A stretch of DNA of 64,000 bases from Dactylosporangium aurantiacum. GTDB lineage: Bacteria; Actinomycetota; Actinomycetes; Mycobacteriales; Micromonosporaceae. The position numbers were made by a program, and so were the translations under genes. The DNA lies in the NCBI RefSeq assembly GCF_000716715.1, contig NZ_JNYJ01000033.1, positions 1-64,000 on the forward strand, read 5' to 3'. Below the pieces are notes generated by a model. That model was given only the letters and a program-made list of their open reading frames with translations. It was not told the DNA's origin and did not search any database. Shown piece after piece: positions 50,648-59,539 of the stretch. Each line of letters starts with the position of its first letter. Within the stretch, counting starts at the first letter, position 1.

Positions 50648-50695
50648 GATCCCGAACGGTTCCGGTGGGCCTGGCCACCAGCACCGTTCGGGATC
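50648..50695. terminator. Strong nested hairpin
   Basis: Perfect 13-bp arms GATCCCGAACGGT (50648-50660) and ACCGTTCGGGATC (50683-50695) enclose a 22-base loop that itself has GGTGG/CCACC arms. It sits 15 bases past the stop of the leftward secreted protein gene and upstream of the phosphatase gene, as expected for an intrinsic terminator between the two. Confidence 0.65.
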
Positions 50696-50709
50696 ATCCG
50701 AAAGGCGGC

Positions 50710-51489
50710 TCAGCAGCCGAGGCGGCGCGTCGCCAGTGCGATGTCGTCCAGCCACACGTCGAAGTGGGCCGGGGTCGGGCCCGGCTGGTACAGCTGCCAA
50801 CCGAGCTTCACCGTGTCGGCCTTCGGCAGGACGAAGTCGACCGGGTTGCCGCCGTGCCGGGTGGTGGTGGCGCTGAGGTCCGGCCTGGCGACGCCGTCGA
50901 TCCACAGCGCCACGCGGTTGTCGGCCGGGTCCCACTGCCACTCGAAGCACTGCCACCGGTCGGCGGTGGTCGGCGCGCTCTCCCGCCAGTCGGTCCAGTC
51001 GCCGGTCGGGCCGCCGTCGGCGCCGACGCCCCAGAACGAGCCCTGCAACGGCGGCGCCCACTGGCCGCCGACCGGGCGGACCACCTCGCTGCTGCCGCTG
51101 CCGGTGATCTCGACCAGCGTGAAGTGGGCCCAGTCCGGCGCGGTCGGGAACGCGTCGACCTTCAGCCGGACCCGGCCGTAGAAGGCGTTGCCCGGCGCGG
51201 CGAAGTCGTCGACGCGCAGGAACGCCCGACCGTTGCCCTCGGTGTGCACGTTGAGCACCCGGTTGTGCCGCTGCTGCTGGACGCGCAGCAGGCCGTGCCT
51301 GGTGTCCACGCCCCAGTCCAGCGTGGCCGGCCCGCCGGGCGGCAGCCGCTCGAAGTCCTCGCAGAACAGCAGGGTCCGGTCGGCACACCCTCTGGGCTGC
51401 TGTCCGTTGCTGGCACTGGCGGCGCCGCCGGCTGCCAGGACGGCGACGGCCGTCAGCGCGGTGGCGGCGAATCTCATGGTGGTCGACAT
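50710..51489 (-). CDS. Secreted Cip1-like concanavalin-fold protein
   Basis: 259 residues. A Sec signal peptide (MRFAATALTAVAVLAAGGAASAS, cleavage near ASA-SN at residue 27) precedes a beta-sandwich sequence (LFCEDFERLPPGG, HRFVQQQRHNR, RVRLKVDAFPTAPDWAHFTLVEI, ECFEWQWDPADNRVALWIDG-type strands, ending FDVWLDDIALATRRLGC). This layout resembles Cip1-like or family 16-type polysaccharide-binding proteins. Several Cys could pair. Likely extracellular polysaccharide binding or lyase activity; the catalytic residues are not identified. Confidence 0.65.
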   Translation of the reverse strand: MSTTMRFAATALTAVAVLAAGGAASASNGQQPRGCADRTLLFCEDFERLPPGGPATLDWGVDTRHGLLRVQQQRHNRVLNVHTEGNGRAFLRVDDFAAPGNAFYGRVRLKVDAFPTAPDWAHFTLVEITGSGSSEVVRPVGGQWAPPLQGSFWGVGADGGPTGDWTDWRESAPTTADRWQCFEWQWDPADNRVALWIDGVARPDLSATTTRHGGNPVDFVLPKADTVKLGWQLYQPGPTPAHFDVWLDDIALATRRLGC

Positions 51490-51584
51490 GACGGCAGAGC
51501 ATGACAGATATCGATTGATGCCGCTGTACGGTGTGGAACTTCCACGCCCGGGCGACCGTTCGCCGCCCTCGGCGCCCGCGGAGG

Positions 51585-51893
51585 TCAGTCCGGCAGGAGC
51601 GGCCGCATGAAGGTCCGGTCGTACCGGAGCACGCAGCCGGACTCGTCGCGGATCTTGTCGGCGGCCACGAACTCCGGATCACTGCCGAACCTGGATCGGT
51701 ACCGCTCGTAGGCGGCCAGGCTCTCGAAGCTGAACAGGGCCTCGGCCCGGTCGCTGGCGCCCTCGGCCGGCAGGAAGTAGCCGTGGTGGACGCCCCCGTG
51801 CTTCGCCACGAGCCGCATCCACTCCCGGGCGAACCGTTCGAACGCCCCGATCTGACCGGGATCGATGGTGTAGTGCACGACGCAGGTGATCAC
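51585..51893 (-). CDS. NIPSNAP-family protein
   Basis: 102 residues from GTG 51893. The pattern VVHYTIDPGQIGAFERFAREWMRLVAKHGGVHHGYFLPAEGASDRAEALFSFESLAAYERYRSRF is typical of the NIPSNAP dimeric alpha-beta barrel fold. Its conserved Tyr and His line the pocket. The biochemical role of the family is not settled. It is 56 bases upstream of the NUDIX gene stop, same strand. Confidence 0.78.
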   Translation of the reverse strand: MITCVVHYTIDPGQIGAFERFAREWMRLVAKHGGVHHGYFLPAEGASDRAEALFSFESLAAYERYRSRFGSDPEFVAADKIRDESGCVLRYDRTFMRPLLPD

Positions 51894-51948
51894 GACGCCA
51901 GCGTACGGAACCGTGGCGCGTCCTCCACCAGGTTTCCGGCCGGGACGA

Positions 51949-52359
51949 TCAGCTCGCGGCGAGGAGGCGCGGCAGGACGGCGGCGGTGGTGCTCGCCAGG
52001 TCGCGATCCAGCGCCCGCTCCCGGGGGACGAACACCATCGCGCGGCCCTCGCCGAGCGTCACGTCGTCCTGCCCGGCGTCGGTGGTGCCGCGGAAGACGT
52101 GCACCGTCACGGTGTGCGGGAAGCCCGCCTCGTACGGGCGCGGGCCGCTCCACACCGGACGCAGCTCGTCCACGGTCAGGCCCGTCTCCTCCAGCAGCTC
52201 CCGGTGCGCGGCCTGTTCGGGCGTCTCGCCCGGCTCGATGTGGCCGCCGGGCAGACTCCACTGGTTCGGCGAGACCGGCGCCTCGGCGTCGCGATGCTGC
52301 ATGAGTACCGCGCCGGACGGGTCGACAAGGAGCACGAGCGCGACCTCATAGGTAGCCAT
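51949..52359 (-). CDS. NUDIX hydrolase
   Basis: 136 residues from ATG 52359. The NUDIX box is exact ([22 protein letters not shown], the Gx5Ex7REUxEExG pattern), in a fold that starts [21 protein letters not shown]. It probably hydrolyses a nucleoside diphosphate derivative, cleaning up oxidised or surplus nucleotides. The gene lies upstream of the NIPSNAP gene in the same direction. Confidence 0.88.
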   Translation of the reverse strand: MATYEVALVLLVDPSGAVLMQHRDAEAPVSPNQWSLPGGHIEPGETPEQAAHRELLEETGLTVDELRPVWSGPRPYEAGFPHTVTVHVFRGTTDAGQDDVTLGEGRAMVFVPRERALDRDLASTTAAVLPRLLAAS

Positions 52360-52505
52360 GGCAAGATCGTGCCAGGTCGTCCACGGGCCGGTTCGCGGTG
52401 CCGGCCCGCCCACCGGCCACGGCCGTCCTGCCAGACCCGCAGATCGTCGCCGACGACCTCGACCTCCGGCCCCGGGTCATGCTCGGCGCCGGCGGTGGGG
52501 CGGGT

Positions 52506-52605
52506 CTGGCAGCACACGTCGTCGGCCGATCATCCCAGCGCCCTGCCGGACTACCACCGGCGCGGGCTGCGCGCGTTCAGGACGGAAGAACGCGACCGCG
52601 CCTGA
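52506..52605 (+). pseudogene. GNAT acetyltransferase C-terminal remnant
   Basis: A short rightward frame ends VWQHTSSADHPSALPDYHRRGLRAFRTEERDRA. It matches the usual end of GNAT proteins of the form VWVHTCxLDHPxALPNYxRRGFRxFRTE (motif B and last strand). No upstream motif A is found in any frame, so about 150 residues are lost. The rest of the 262-base gap between the NUDIX and tautomerase genes has nothing I can support. Confidence 0.4.
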
Positions 52606-52621
52606 CGTCAGCCGCCGGCGC

Positions 52622-53017
52622 TTACCGCCCGCGGTCGGCGATGACCGTCCCGCCGAGGCCGGACCGGGAGGTTGGTTGGCCGACGAGCTCGACGAGCACG
52701 TCGTCGCGGCAGTCGTCGCCGAAGACGGCGGTGACGGCGTCCGTGAACGCGGCCACGAGACGGGCGACGACGCCCGCCGCGTCCGGGCGGGCGAACACCT
52801 CCTCGCGCATGCCGAAGGTGACCGACGGCGCGGCCGTGCTCAGCGCCGCTCCCCCGCGGGCCCACCGGCCGGCGGGGATGCCGATCAGCCTGACGTCCAC
52901 CGAGGGTCGGGCCCATTCGCCGTACACGGACACCACGGCGTCGGTCAGTGCGCCGATGACGGCGGGTTCGTGCCCGGCGAGCTCCGACTCGAGCGCGTAG
53001 AGCGTCACGTGCGGCAT
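52622..53017 (-). CDS. Tautomerase-family protein with two 4-OT-like units
   Basis: 131 residues. After Met the chain begins with Pro (MPHVTLYALESELAG), the catalytic base of 4-oxalocrotonate tautomerases. The two halves repeat a pattern (VRLIGIPAGRWARGG and VELVGQPTSRSGLGG), as in long tautomerases made of two fused beta-alpha-beta units. Probably a keto-enol isomerase or dehalogenase-like enzyme; the substrate is unknown. Confidence 0.75.
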   Translation of the reverse strand: MPHVTLYALESELAGHEPAVIGALTDAVVSVYGEWARPSVDVRLIGIPAGRWARGGAALSTAAPSVTFGMREEVFARPDAAGVVARLVAAFTDAVTAVFGDDCRDDVLVELVGQPTSRSGLGGTVIADRGR

Positions 53018-53074
53018 CGGCGGCTCCTCGAGGTCAGACAGCAGCGTACCGAAGGGCGCCGTCGCGCGGTGGGC

Positions 53075-53542
53075 TCAGTGCCGCAGCAGGCCTCCGACCG
53101 GGACCGGGGCGACGTGGCCGGTCGGGGGCAGGGTCCGCGCCAGTGCCAGCCCGACGTCGACCAGCGACGAGCGGGGCAGGCGGGCCACGTCCGGGACCGG
53201 TGTCCAGACCGACTCGGCGATGTCGCCACCGGGCTCGGGGCGCGGCGTGCCACCGGTGATGCGCACCAGGTAGAAGATGCCGACGTTCTGGTGCTCGACG
53301 CCGAGCCGTGCCTCGGCGGCGGGAATCACCCGCGAGTCCACACCGAGCAGCCGTTCGACGAGCGCGTCGCAGCCGGTCTCCTCCGCGACCTCGCGGATGA
53401 CCGCGTCGAACGGATCCTCGGCGGGCTCCACCTTGCCGCCGGGAAGGGTCCAGGTGGTGTCGCCGGCCGGCGACACGTGGCGGGCCAGCAACACCCGCCC
53501 GTCCTCGACGCACACGGCGTAGGCGGCCAGCCGGAGGCTCAT
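53075..53542 (-). CDS. NUDIX hydrolase (second copy)
   Basis: 155 residues from ATG 53542 (MSLRLAAYAVCVEDG); ATG 53563 is an alternative. The NUDIX box is GGKVEPAEDPFDAVIREVAEETGC, complete. After the box comes IFYLVRITGGTPRPEPGGDIAESVWTPV, as in MutT-like and CoA-type members. It is not a close copy of the first NUDIX at 51949. The tautomerase gene follows on the same strand. Confidence 0.87.
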   Translation of the reverse strand: MSLRLAAYAVCVEDGRVLLARHVSPAGDTTWTLPGGKVEPAEDPFDAVIREVAEETGCDALVERLLGVDSRVIPAAEARLGVEHQNVGIFYLVRITGGTPRPEPGGDIAESVWTPVPDVARLPRSSLVDVGLALARTLPPTGHVAPVPVGGLLRH

Positions 53543-53667
53543 CCGAACCGCCGGTCGGACCATGGCCGGCCGGCGGCACGAACGCCGGTGCGGTCGATGC
53601 GCGTATCGGCGAAGGTCGAACGTTCGGGTGAGATCCGGTACACAACCGCCACGATAGTCTCTGGGCC

Positions 53668-56037
53668 GTGACGCGGGACGCGCTTCGATCTTCGGCGAGC
53701 CCCGGGGCCGGTGTGGACCGGACCGTCCGGCGTTGCGTCGTGGCGACCGTCGCGGTGGCGGTGTCCGGCACCGCCTGGTGCGTCGCCTATCTCACCGTCG
53801 GCGCCGGCACGGAGGCGCTCGCGTACACGTTCGCGCCCGTTGGCGGGGTGTTCGCGGCCGTGGCCGTGCACCGGCTCGCCCGGCGCGGCGACCTCGCCCC
53901 GGTGGCCCGCCGCTTCTGGCGCGCCGCGCTGCTCGCCGTCACCGTCATCACCGTCGGGTACGCGTGGCTGGCGCTGGACATGCTCACCCACGCCGCGCAG
54001 GCGCGCACGCGGACCATGCCGGTGCCGGCCGCGGCCTGCGTGGCGATCGGGTTCTGCGTCGCCATCTGGGCCGTCGCGCGGGTGCCGGTCGCGGCGACCG
54101 GCCGGGCGGAGCGGTGGCGGATGCTGCTGGACCGCACGATCGCGTTCCTCGGCTGTACGGCCGTGCTGTGGTACGTCGGCCTCGCCCCCATGCTGTCGGC
54201 CCGTGAACCGTGGAGCCGGCAGGCGATGGTGCTGGTCGGGCTGGCGTTCCTGGTCACCGTCGGCGCCGCGACGAAGGTCTCGTACGTGATGGGCGGGCCG
54301 GTCGACCGCACCGCGATCCGGCTCGTCGCGGCCGCCGGTGGGGTCCCCGCCGGTATCGTCGCGGTGCTCGCCGTGCAGTACGGGTACGCCGGTGGGGTGC
54401 CCGCGCAGGCGATCGTGATGCCGTTCGCGCCGGCGCTCGTCGCGTTCGGGGTCGCCGCCCAGCGCCGCGCCGACCTCGGGCCGCGCCGCGACCAGGGACG
54501 CAGCGGCGTGCTGCTGCCGTACCTGGCGGTGGTGGCCGTGGACCTGCCGCTGCTGGCGTTGGCGTGCGGGGCGCCGCTGCACTGGCCGAGCCGGGTCGTC
54601 GTCATCGCCGCCGTGCTCGTCACCGGGCTGGTCACGGTGCGGCAGTTCCTCGCGTTCCGGGAGAACACGCTGCTGCTGCGCAACACCCGGCTGCAGGAGG
54701 AGCGGCTGCAGTACCAGGTCAGCCACGACGGGCTCACCGGCCTGGCGAACCGGGCGCTGTTCCGCGGACGGCTCACCACCGCCCTGGCCAGGACCGGCCG
54801 CGCGGCGGTGCTGCTCGTCGACCTCGACGACTTCAAGACCGTCAACGACCTGCTCGGCCACGGCGTCGGCGACCAGCTGCTCGTGTCGGTCGCGCAGCTG
54901 CTGGCCGCCGAGGTGGGCGACGACGGGCTGCCGGTGCGCGTCGGCGGCGACGAGTTCGCGGTGCTGCTCACCGCCCCCGACGCCGACCCGGAGGAGCTGG
55001 CCGGCCGGCTCCTCGCCGCGCTCAACCAGCCCATCAGCGAGCACCGGCTGCTGGTGCAGGCGAGCATCGGCATCGCCGACGCCCAGCCCGGCGCGACCGT
55101 CGACGCGGTGCTGCGCGACGCCGACGTCGCCATGTACACGGCGAAACAGCGCGGCAAGGCGAGCTTCGTGCGCTACACCGAGGGCATGGGCGAGCCGGTG
55201 CTGGCGCACATGCAGCTCGGCGGGGAGCTGCGGCGCGCCCTCGACGACGGTGAGCTGCGCGTGGTGTACCAGCCGATCCTGCGCCTCGCCGACCACCGGG
55301 TCATCGGCGTCGAGGCCCTGGTGCGCTGGCACCACCCGACCCGGGGCGTGATCAGCCCGGCCGAGTTCATCCCGGCCGCCGAACGCACCGGCCTGATCGT
55401 GCCGCTGGGCCGGTACGTGCTGCGCGAGACCTGCCACCAGGCGGCCGCGTGGCTGGCGGAGTACGGGCCGGACGCCCTGGAGGAGGCGGGCCTCAACGTG
55501 TCCGCCCGGCAGCTGCACGACCCGGACTTCGTCGCCGACGTGACCGCCGCCCTCACCGACAGCGGCCTGCCCTGCCGGCGGCTGGTCCTCGAGGTGACCG
55601 AGTCCGCGGTCCTGCGCGGGCAGCAGGTGTCGCGCACCCTGTACGAGCTGGACCGCATGGGCATCCGCCTGGCGCTGGACGACTTCGGCACGGGCGAGTC
55701 GTCGCTGAGCCTGCTGCGCGCGTTCCCCGCCGCGATCGTCAAGCTGGACAAGTCGTTCGTGGACGGCATCGAGATCGACGACGGCCGGCCCGCGGCCGCG
55801 GACGCCCGGCAGGCGGTGGCCCGCGCCGTGGTCCAGCTGGCGCACGCGCTCGGCCTGGACACCGTCGCCGAGGGCGTGGAGAGCGCCGAACAGGCGGCGG
55901 TGCTGCGCGACCTCGGCTACACCGTCGGGCAGGGGTACCACCTGGCCCGGCCGATGACCGCCGGGGAGTTCGGCGTGCTGCTCGACCGGCAGCGCTCGGC
56001 GCCGGGCCTCACACGTGGCAGCGCAGCCGCACGATGA
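53668..56037 (+). CDS. GGDEF-EAL protein with N-terminal membrane domain
   Basis: 789 residues from GTG 53668. Residues about 20-310 hold eight or so membrane helices. A GGDEF domain follows (LTGLANRALFRGRLTTALA ... VRVGGDEFAVLLT, signature intact), then an EAL domain with GVEALVRWHHP, DDFGTGESSLSLLRAFPAAIVKLDKSFVDG and GVESAEQA, also intact. It could both make and break cyclic di-GMP. In actinomycetes cyclic di-GMP controls development and sporulation. The membrane part probably senses a signal. The stop overlaps the gene on the other strand by 29 bases. Confidence 0.92.
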   Translation: MTRDALRSSASPGAGVDRTVRRCVVATVAVAVSGTAWCVAYLTVGAGTEALAYTFAPVGGVFAAVAVHRLARRGDLAPVARRFWRAALLAVTVITVGYAWLALDMLTHAAQARTRTMPVPAAACVAIGFCVAIWAVARVPVAATGRAERWRMLLDRTIAFLGCTAVLWYVGLAPMLSAREPWSRQAMVLVGLAFLVTVGAATKVSYVMGGPVDRTAIRLVAAAGGVPAGIVAVLAVQYGYAGGVPAQAIVMPFAPALVAFGVAAQRRADLGPRRDQGRSGVLLPYLAVVAVDLPLLALACGAPLHWPSRVVVIAAVLVTGLVTVRQFLAFRENTLLLRNTRLQEERLQYQVSHDGLTGLANRALFRGRLTTALARTGRAAVLLVDLDDFKTVNDLLGHGVGDQLLVSVAQLLAAEVGDDGLPVRVGGDEFAVLLTAPDADPEELAGRLLAALNQPISEHRLLVQASIGIADAQPGATVDAVLRDADVAMYTAKQRGKASFVRYTEGMGEPVLAHMQLGGELRRALDDGELRVVYQPILRLADHRVIGVEALVRWHHPTRGVISPAEFIPAAERTGLIVPLGRYVLRETCHQAAAWLAEYGPDALEEAGLNVSARQLHDPDFVADVTAALTDSGLPCRRLVLEVTESAVLRGQQVSRTLYELDRMGIRLALDDFGTGESSLSLLRAFPAAIVKLDKSFVDGIEIDDGRPAAADARQAVARAVVQLAHALGLDTVAEGVESAEQAAVLRDLGYTVGQGYHLARPMTAGEFGVLLDRQRSAPGLTRGSAAAR

Positions 56038-56476
56038 GCACGTCGCCGGGCAGCCGCTCGAGGTACGCCGCGATGTCCACCCACGTCCACGGCTCGGTGC
56101 GCCCCTCGCGGTGCGGGCAGCCGGCGAGGCTGTCGCACGCGCCGTGCACCGGCCGGTAGTTGCGCTCGATCCACCAGCCGGCCAGGTCCAGCAGCTCGCC
56201 CGGCCCGCCGGCGCAGGTGCCGTCCGGCCGCGGCAGCACGGTGCGGGGGTCGTCCGCGGCGCCCGGCCGCATGCGGAACCCGTGGCTGGCGGCGATCGTC
56301 CACGGCTGCCACTGGTCGCGTTCGGCCGGGTAGCCGCACATCGCCTCGAAGGGCGCCATCGCGGCGCCGAGCGCGCCGGCCAGGTCCGCGCCCGCCGACG
56401 GCGGCAGACACACGACGATGCCCAGTCCGGCCGCCGGCGCACTGTACGGCCACCTCTTATTGCAACTCGATGGCAA
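56009..56476 (-). CDS. Hypothetical protein, 155 residues
   Basis: 155 residues from ATG 56476. The Cys- and Trp-rich sequence (FEAMCGYPAERDQWQPWTIAAS, LDLAGWWIERNYRPVHGACDSLAGCPHREGRTEPWTWVDIAAYLERLPGDVLIVRLRCHV) has a C-x6-C-P-H motif. It is apparently soluble. The first 20 residues may not be used, and the start is uncertain. Its 3' end overlaps the GGDEF-EAL gene. No family is recognised. Confidence 0.55.
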   Translation of the reverse strand: MPSSCNKRWPYSAPAAGLGIVVCLPPSAGADLAGALGAAMAPFEAMCGYPAERDQWQPWTIAASHGFRMRPGAADDPRTVLPRPDGTCAGGPGELLDLAGWWIERNYRPVHGACDSLAGCPHREGRTEPWTWVDIAAYLERLPGDVLIVRLRCHV

Positions 56477-56574
56477 TTACGGCAGACTCGCAATTGACGG
56501 GCGCGGCGGCGCCCGGCGCGATGGTCCTCAACCGGACCGGGCGCCGCCACGTCCCCGGAAAGGACCACGCCCGG

Positions 56575-57102
56575 ATGACCGAGCTGCTCGACGCCACCCG
56601 GTTCCTCGCCCTGCGCGCCGGGCTCGCCGACGTCTACCGGGCGGTGTTCGGCCGGGCGCCGTGGAGCGAGCCACCCGCTGCGGCCCAGGCGTTCGCCGAC
56701 CGGCTGCCGGACGAGGCCGGGCAACCCGGGTTCCGGGCCGTGGTCGCCCGTGACGGCGGCGGCACCCTCACCGGGTTCGGCTACGGCTACCTGACCCCGT
56801 CACCGTTCCCGACCGGCCGCAGCTACGACAGCGTCCGCGCCGCGGTCGGCGACCGTGCCGCGGACACCCTCAGCGGCACGTTCGAGGTCCTGGAGCTGGC
56901 CGTGCGCCCCGACGCGCACGGGCAGGGCACCGGCCGGAGCATGCTCACCGCCCTCGTCGCCGACCGGCCGGCGTGGCTGCTCACCGCCACGTTCGCGCCG
57001 GGGGCGGTCGCGTTCTACGACCGGTGCGGCTGGAAGCGGCTGGGCGAGGCCGACGACATCGTCGTCTACGGCGCGCCGGCGGGCTCAACCGCGGGGCACT
57101 GA
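56575..57102 (+). CDS. GNAT-family N-acetyltransferase
   Basis: 175 residues from ATG 56575, with GGAAAGGA upstream. Motif A is FEVLELAVRPDAHGQGTGRSMLTALVADRPAWLLT (H-G-Q-G-T-G), and the last part is AVAFYDRCGWKRLGEADD. The N-terminal YRAVFGRAPWSEPP is common in this subgroup. The substrate is unknown. The gene is convergent with the GH6 remnant. Confidence 0.84.
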   Translation: MTELLDATRFLALRAGLADVYRAVFGRAPWSEPPAAAQAFADRLPDEAGQPGFRAVVARDGGGTLTGFGYGYLTPSPFPTGRSYDSVRAAVGDRAADTLSGTFEVLELAVRPDAHGQGTGRSMLTALVADRPAWLLTATFAPGAVAFYDRCGWKRLGEADDIVVYGAPAGSTAGH

Positions 57103-57107
57103 CCCCG

Positions 57108-57880
57108 TCACGGCAGCGGCGGGTAGGCGTTGGCGAGCAGGCCGCGGAAGGCCGCCGGGAACCACTCGCCCGCCGGCGGGGCCAGCGGCAGCGCGCCGGT
57201 CGGGTTGTAGCCGTTGCGGATCCCGCCGCCGTACAGCGGGTCGCACATCGGCTGCACGACCCGGTTGTCGGTGTCCGGGCGCAGCGGGTCGCTGGAGCCG
57301 TCGGACTCCCCCGGCGGTTTCATCCACTCGTAGGCGTCGATCCCGGCGGCGGGGGCCGATCGGGGCCGCTCCCCCAGCCCGGCGCCGGCCTGGTTGCACC
57401 AGTTCATGATGCGGTACCGCCGGTCGACGCGGGACTGCTCGACGAACACGTTGCGGTTCGTCGACGTGCTCGCCAGGCTCGGGCGGGCCGGGCCGCCCCA
57501 GCCGTTGCGGGACGTGTCGATGAGCATGCCGATGCCGGTGGCGAAGCCCTCACCGACCAGCCGGGTCCGCAGCGCCTGCGCGAAGGACAGCTCGTCGACG
57601 ACCGTGTTCCAGTCCGCCCACCGCGACCGGCGGGCGCAGCCGGTCGGGGGCGTAGCGCAGCGCCCGCACGTACACGCCGCTGGTCGCCGCCTCGGTGCAC
57701 GGGTCGACGAACTCGGCCCGGTAGCGGGTCAGCTCGCCGAGGGCGAAGTCGCCGGTGGAGTACGCCCGTTCGCAGTCGCGGCCCGGCAGGTCGTTGAGCA
57801 CCAGCTGGACGTAGCCGGTACCCTGCGCGAGCGCGGCGTCCAGGTGCGCCCGCAGCGCGGACGGTGGCCGGCCCGGGTGA
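57108..57880 (-). pseudogene. GH6 cellulase, truncated and frameshifted
   Basis: The start of the remnant (ALRAHLDAALAQGTGYVQLVLNDLPGRDCERAYSTGDFALGELTRYRAEFVDP) has the GH6 NDLPGRDC motif. The end has WADWNTVVDELSFAQALRTRL, then MLIDTSRNGWGG with the TSRNGWGG signature, and a Cys-rich tail to ANAYPPLP. About 150 middle residues, including the catalytic-acid Asp region, are missing. The two parts are in different frames near 57640, and the N-terminus is lost. It was once a secreted cellobiohydrolase or endoglucanase. Confidence 0.78.
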
Positions 57881-57883
57881 AAG

Positions 57884-58614
57884 TCACATCCGGCAGGCGA
57901 GCCGGGCGGCGGTCACCGCGCTGTGGAACGACACCTCGCTGAGCAGCCCGGGCGCGGCGACCATGTCCCCGGCGAGGTACACGCCGTCGCCCCGGTCGAC
58001 GGCCGGCCGGTCCCGCCGAGGGTGCGGGCGTGCGCGGCGAGCCGGTCGACGAGGCCGTTCCAGCCGCCGGTGACGTACTGTGCGGGCGGGTTCGGCGCGA
58101 AGACCCGCAGCAGGCGTGGCCAGACGAACGCGGCCGACAGCCGTCCCGGGTCGGCGTCGAAGGTCGCCACGCCCATGAGGTTCGCCGCGGCGTCCGCCGC
58201 CGGGTCGCCGTGCCGGTCGCGGATCCAGGTGCGGAAGTCGGCGTCGACCGGTGCCCGCCGGCGCCGGGCCGCGAGGACCGGCAGCAGCGCCGCCGGCGGG
58301 GTGCGCCGCAACCGGCCGCCGCGGCGGAAGCGGAACCCGGCGAGCCCCGCGGCCGGCACCCCGCCGGCGGCGCCGATCAGGTCCCGGTCGGCGAGCCACC
58401 GCCACCAGGGCCCGTCGCGGTACAGCACGTGCGGGCCGTCATGCGCGACGTACGGCCCGGTCGTCGCGCGGGCCCGGCCGCCGAGGGTGCGGTGCGCCTC
58501 CAGCAGCCGCACGCGCGCGCCGGCCTCGGCGCAGGTGACAGCCGCGACAAGCCCGGCGAACCCGCCGCCGACCACGGTGACCCTCGGCGATGCCCCGTTC
58601 CTGATCCTCTGCAT
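57884..58614 (-). pseudogene. FAD-dependent oxidoreductase with internal deletion
   Basis: The N-terminal part from ATG 58614 has an FAD Rossmann motif (VTVVGGGFAGLVAAVTCAEAGARVRLLEAHRTLGGRARA). The chain continues to GGWNGLVDRLAAHARTLGG. Then the C-terminal FAD motif appears in another frame (DGVYLAGDMVAAPGLLSEVSFHSAVTAARLA). About 150-200 residues of the substrate domain are gone, with a frameshift near 58010. The gene lies behind a perfect ECF41 promoter, so it was probably the target of the adjacent sigma factor. It was probably an amine-oxidase- or phytoene-desaturase-like enzyme. Confidence 0.75.
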
Positions 58615-58622
58615 GGCGGTCA

Positions 58623-58649
58623 GACGACGTAGCCCACAATCGTGTGACA
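58623..58649 (-). promoter_or_regulatory. Perfect ECF41 promoter, TGTCACA-N16-CGTC
   Basis: On the minus strand TGTCACA (58649-58643) is followed after exactly 16 bases by CGTC (58626-58623), matching the published ECF41 consensus at every base. Its -35 overlaps the start codon of the divergent sigma gene. The FAD oxidoreductase starts at 58614, so its transcript would have almost no leader. Confidence 0.8.
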
Positions 58650-59509
58650 TGGACGCCGGGCAGCGCTTCGAGCAGCACCGCCGGTACCTGTTCGCGGTCG
58701 CCTACCGACTGCTCGGCAGCGCCGCGGACGCCGAGGACGCCGTGCAGGAGACGCTGCTGCGCCGGTACACCTCGGGAGCCGACGACCTCGAGCACCCCCG
58801 GGCCTGGCTGACCACCGTCATCTCACGGATCTGCCTGGACATGCTCGGCTCGGCCCGCGCCCGCCGCGAGACCTACCCCGGCACCTGGCTGCCGGAGCCG
58901 CTCGCCGGTTACGACGACACCGACCTCGGCAACGAGGTCGCGCTGCGCGAGTCGGTGCGCACCGCCGTGCTGCTGGTCCTGGAGACCCTGTCACCCGCCG
59001 AGCGGGTCGCGTTCGTCCTGCACGACGTGTTCGGCATGGACTTCGACCGGCTCGCCGACGTCGTCGGCCGCACCCCCGCCGCCTGCCGGCAGCTCGCCTC
59101 CCGGGCCCGCCGCCGGGTCAGGCAGGAGGCCCCGCCCCGCACGCCGGTCACCGCCGACGAGCACCGCCGGGTCACCGCCGCGTTCCTCAAGGCCACCGCC
59201 GACGGCGACCTCACCGACCTCCTCGCCCTGCTCGACCCCCGGGTCGTGCTGCGATCCGACGGCGGCGGCGAAGTCCTCGCGGCGCGCCGCCCGGTCCACG
59301 GCCCGCAGCAGGTCCTGACGCTGCTGTCCGGCCTCGGCCGCCGGTACGCCGGGGCGCGGGCCCGCCCGGTGCGACTCGCCGGCGGCCCGGGCTACGTGCT
59401 GGAGCTGGGCGGTACGGTCCTCGGCGTCCTGGCCGTCGACCTCGCCGGCGGCCTGATCACCGACCTGTACCTCGTGGTCGATCCAGCCAAGCTGCGCCGC
59501 CTCGCGTAG
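58649..59509 (+). CDS. ECF41-type RNA polymerase sigma factor (second)
   Basis: 286 residues from ATG 58649. Sigma-2 is FEQHRRYLFAVAYRLLGSAADAEDAVQETLLRR, the linker has TYPGTWLPEPLAG (WLPEP motif), and sigma-4 is LSPAERVAFVLHDVFGMDFDRLADVVGRTPAACRQLASRARRRV. The SnoaL-like C-terminal domain carries DGGGEV and ends LVVDPAKLRRLA, a variant of NPDKL. All three ECF41 marks are present. The divergent gene with a consensus promoter is the obvious target, but that gene is broken, so this regulator may have lost its local output. Confidence 0.88.
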   Translation: MDAGQRFEQHRRYLFAVAYRLLGSAADAEDAVQETLLRRYTSGADDLEHPRAWLTTVISRICLDMLGSARARRETYPGTWLPEPLAGYDDTDLGNEVALRESVRTAVLLVLETLSPAERVAFVLHDVFGMDFDRLADVVGRTPAACRQLASRARRRVRQEAPPRTPVTADEHRRVTAAFLKATADGDLTDLLALLDPRVVLRSDGGGEVLAARRPVHGPQQVLTLLSGLGRRYAGARARPVRLAGGPGYVLELGGTVLGVLAVDLAGGLITDLYLVVDPAKLRRLA

Positions 59510-59539
59510 CCCGCGTCCGCCACCCGAGCAGGTGACGAC

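Noticed and set aside
50648-50695. Insertion-sequence end or attachment site
   Set aside because: The inverted repeat is a single compact hairpin directly after a gene stop, and no transposase or second copy is near, so a terminator explains it better.
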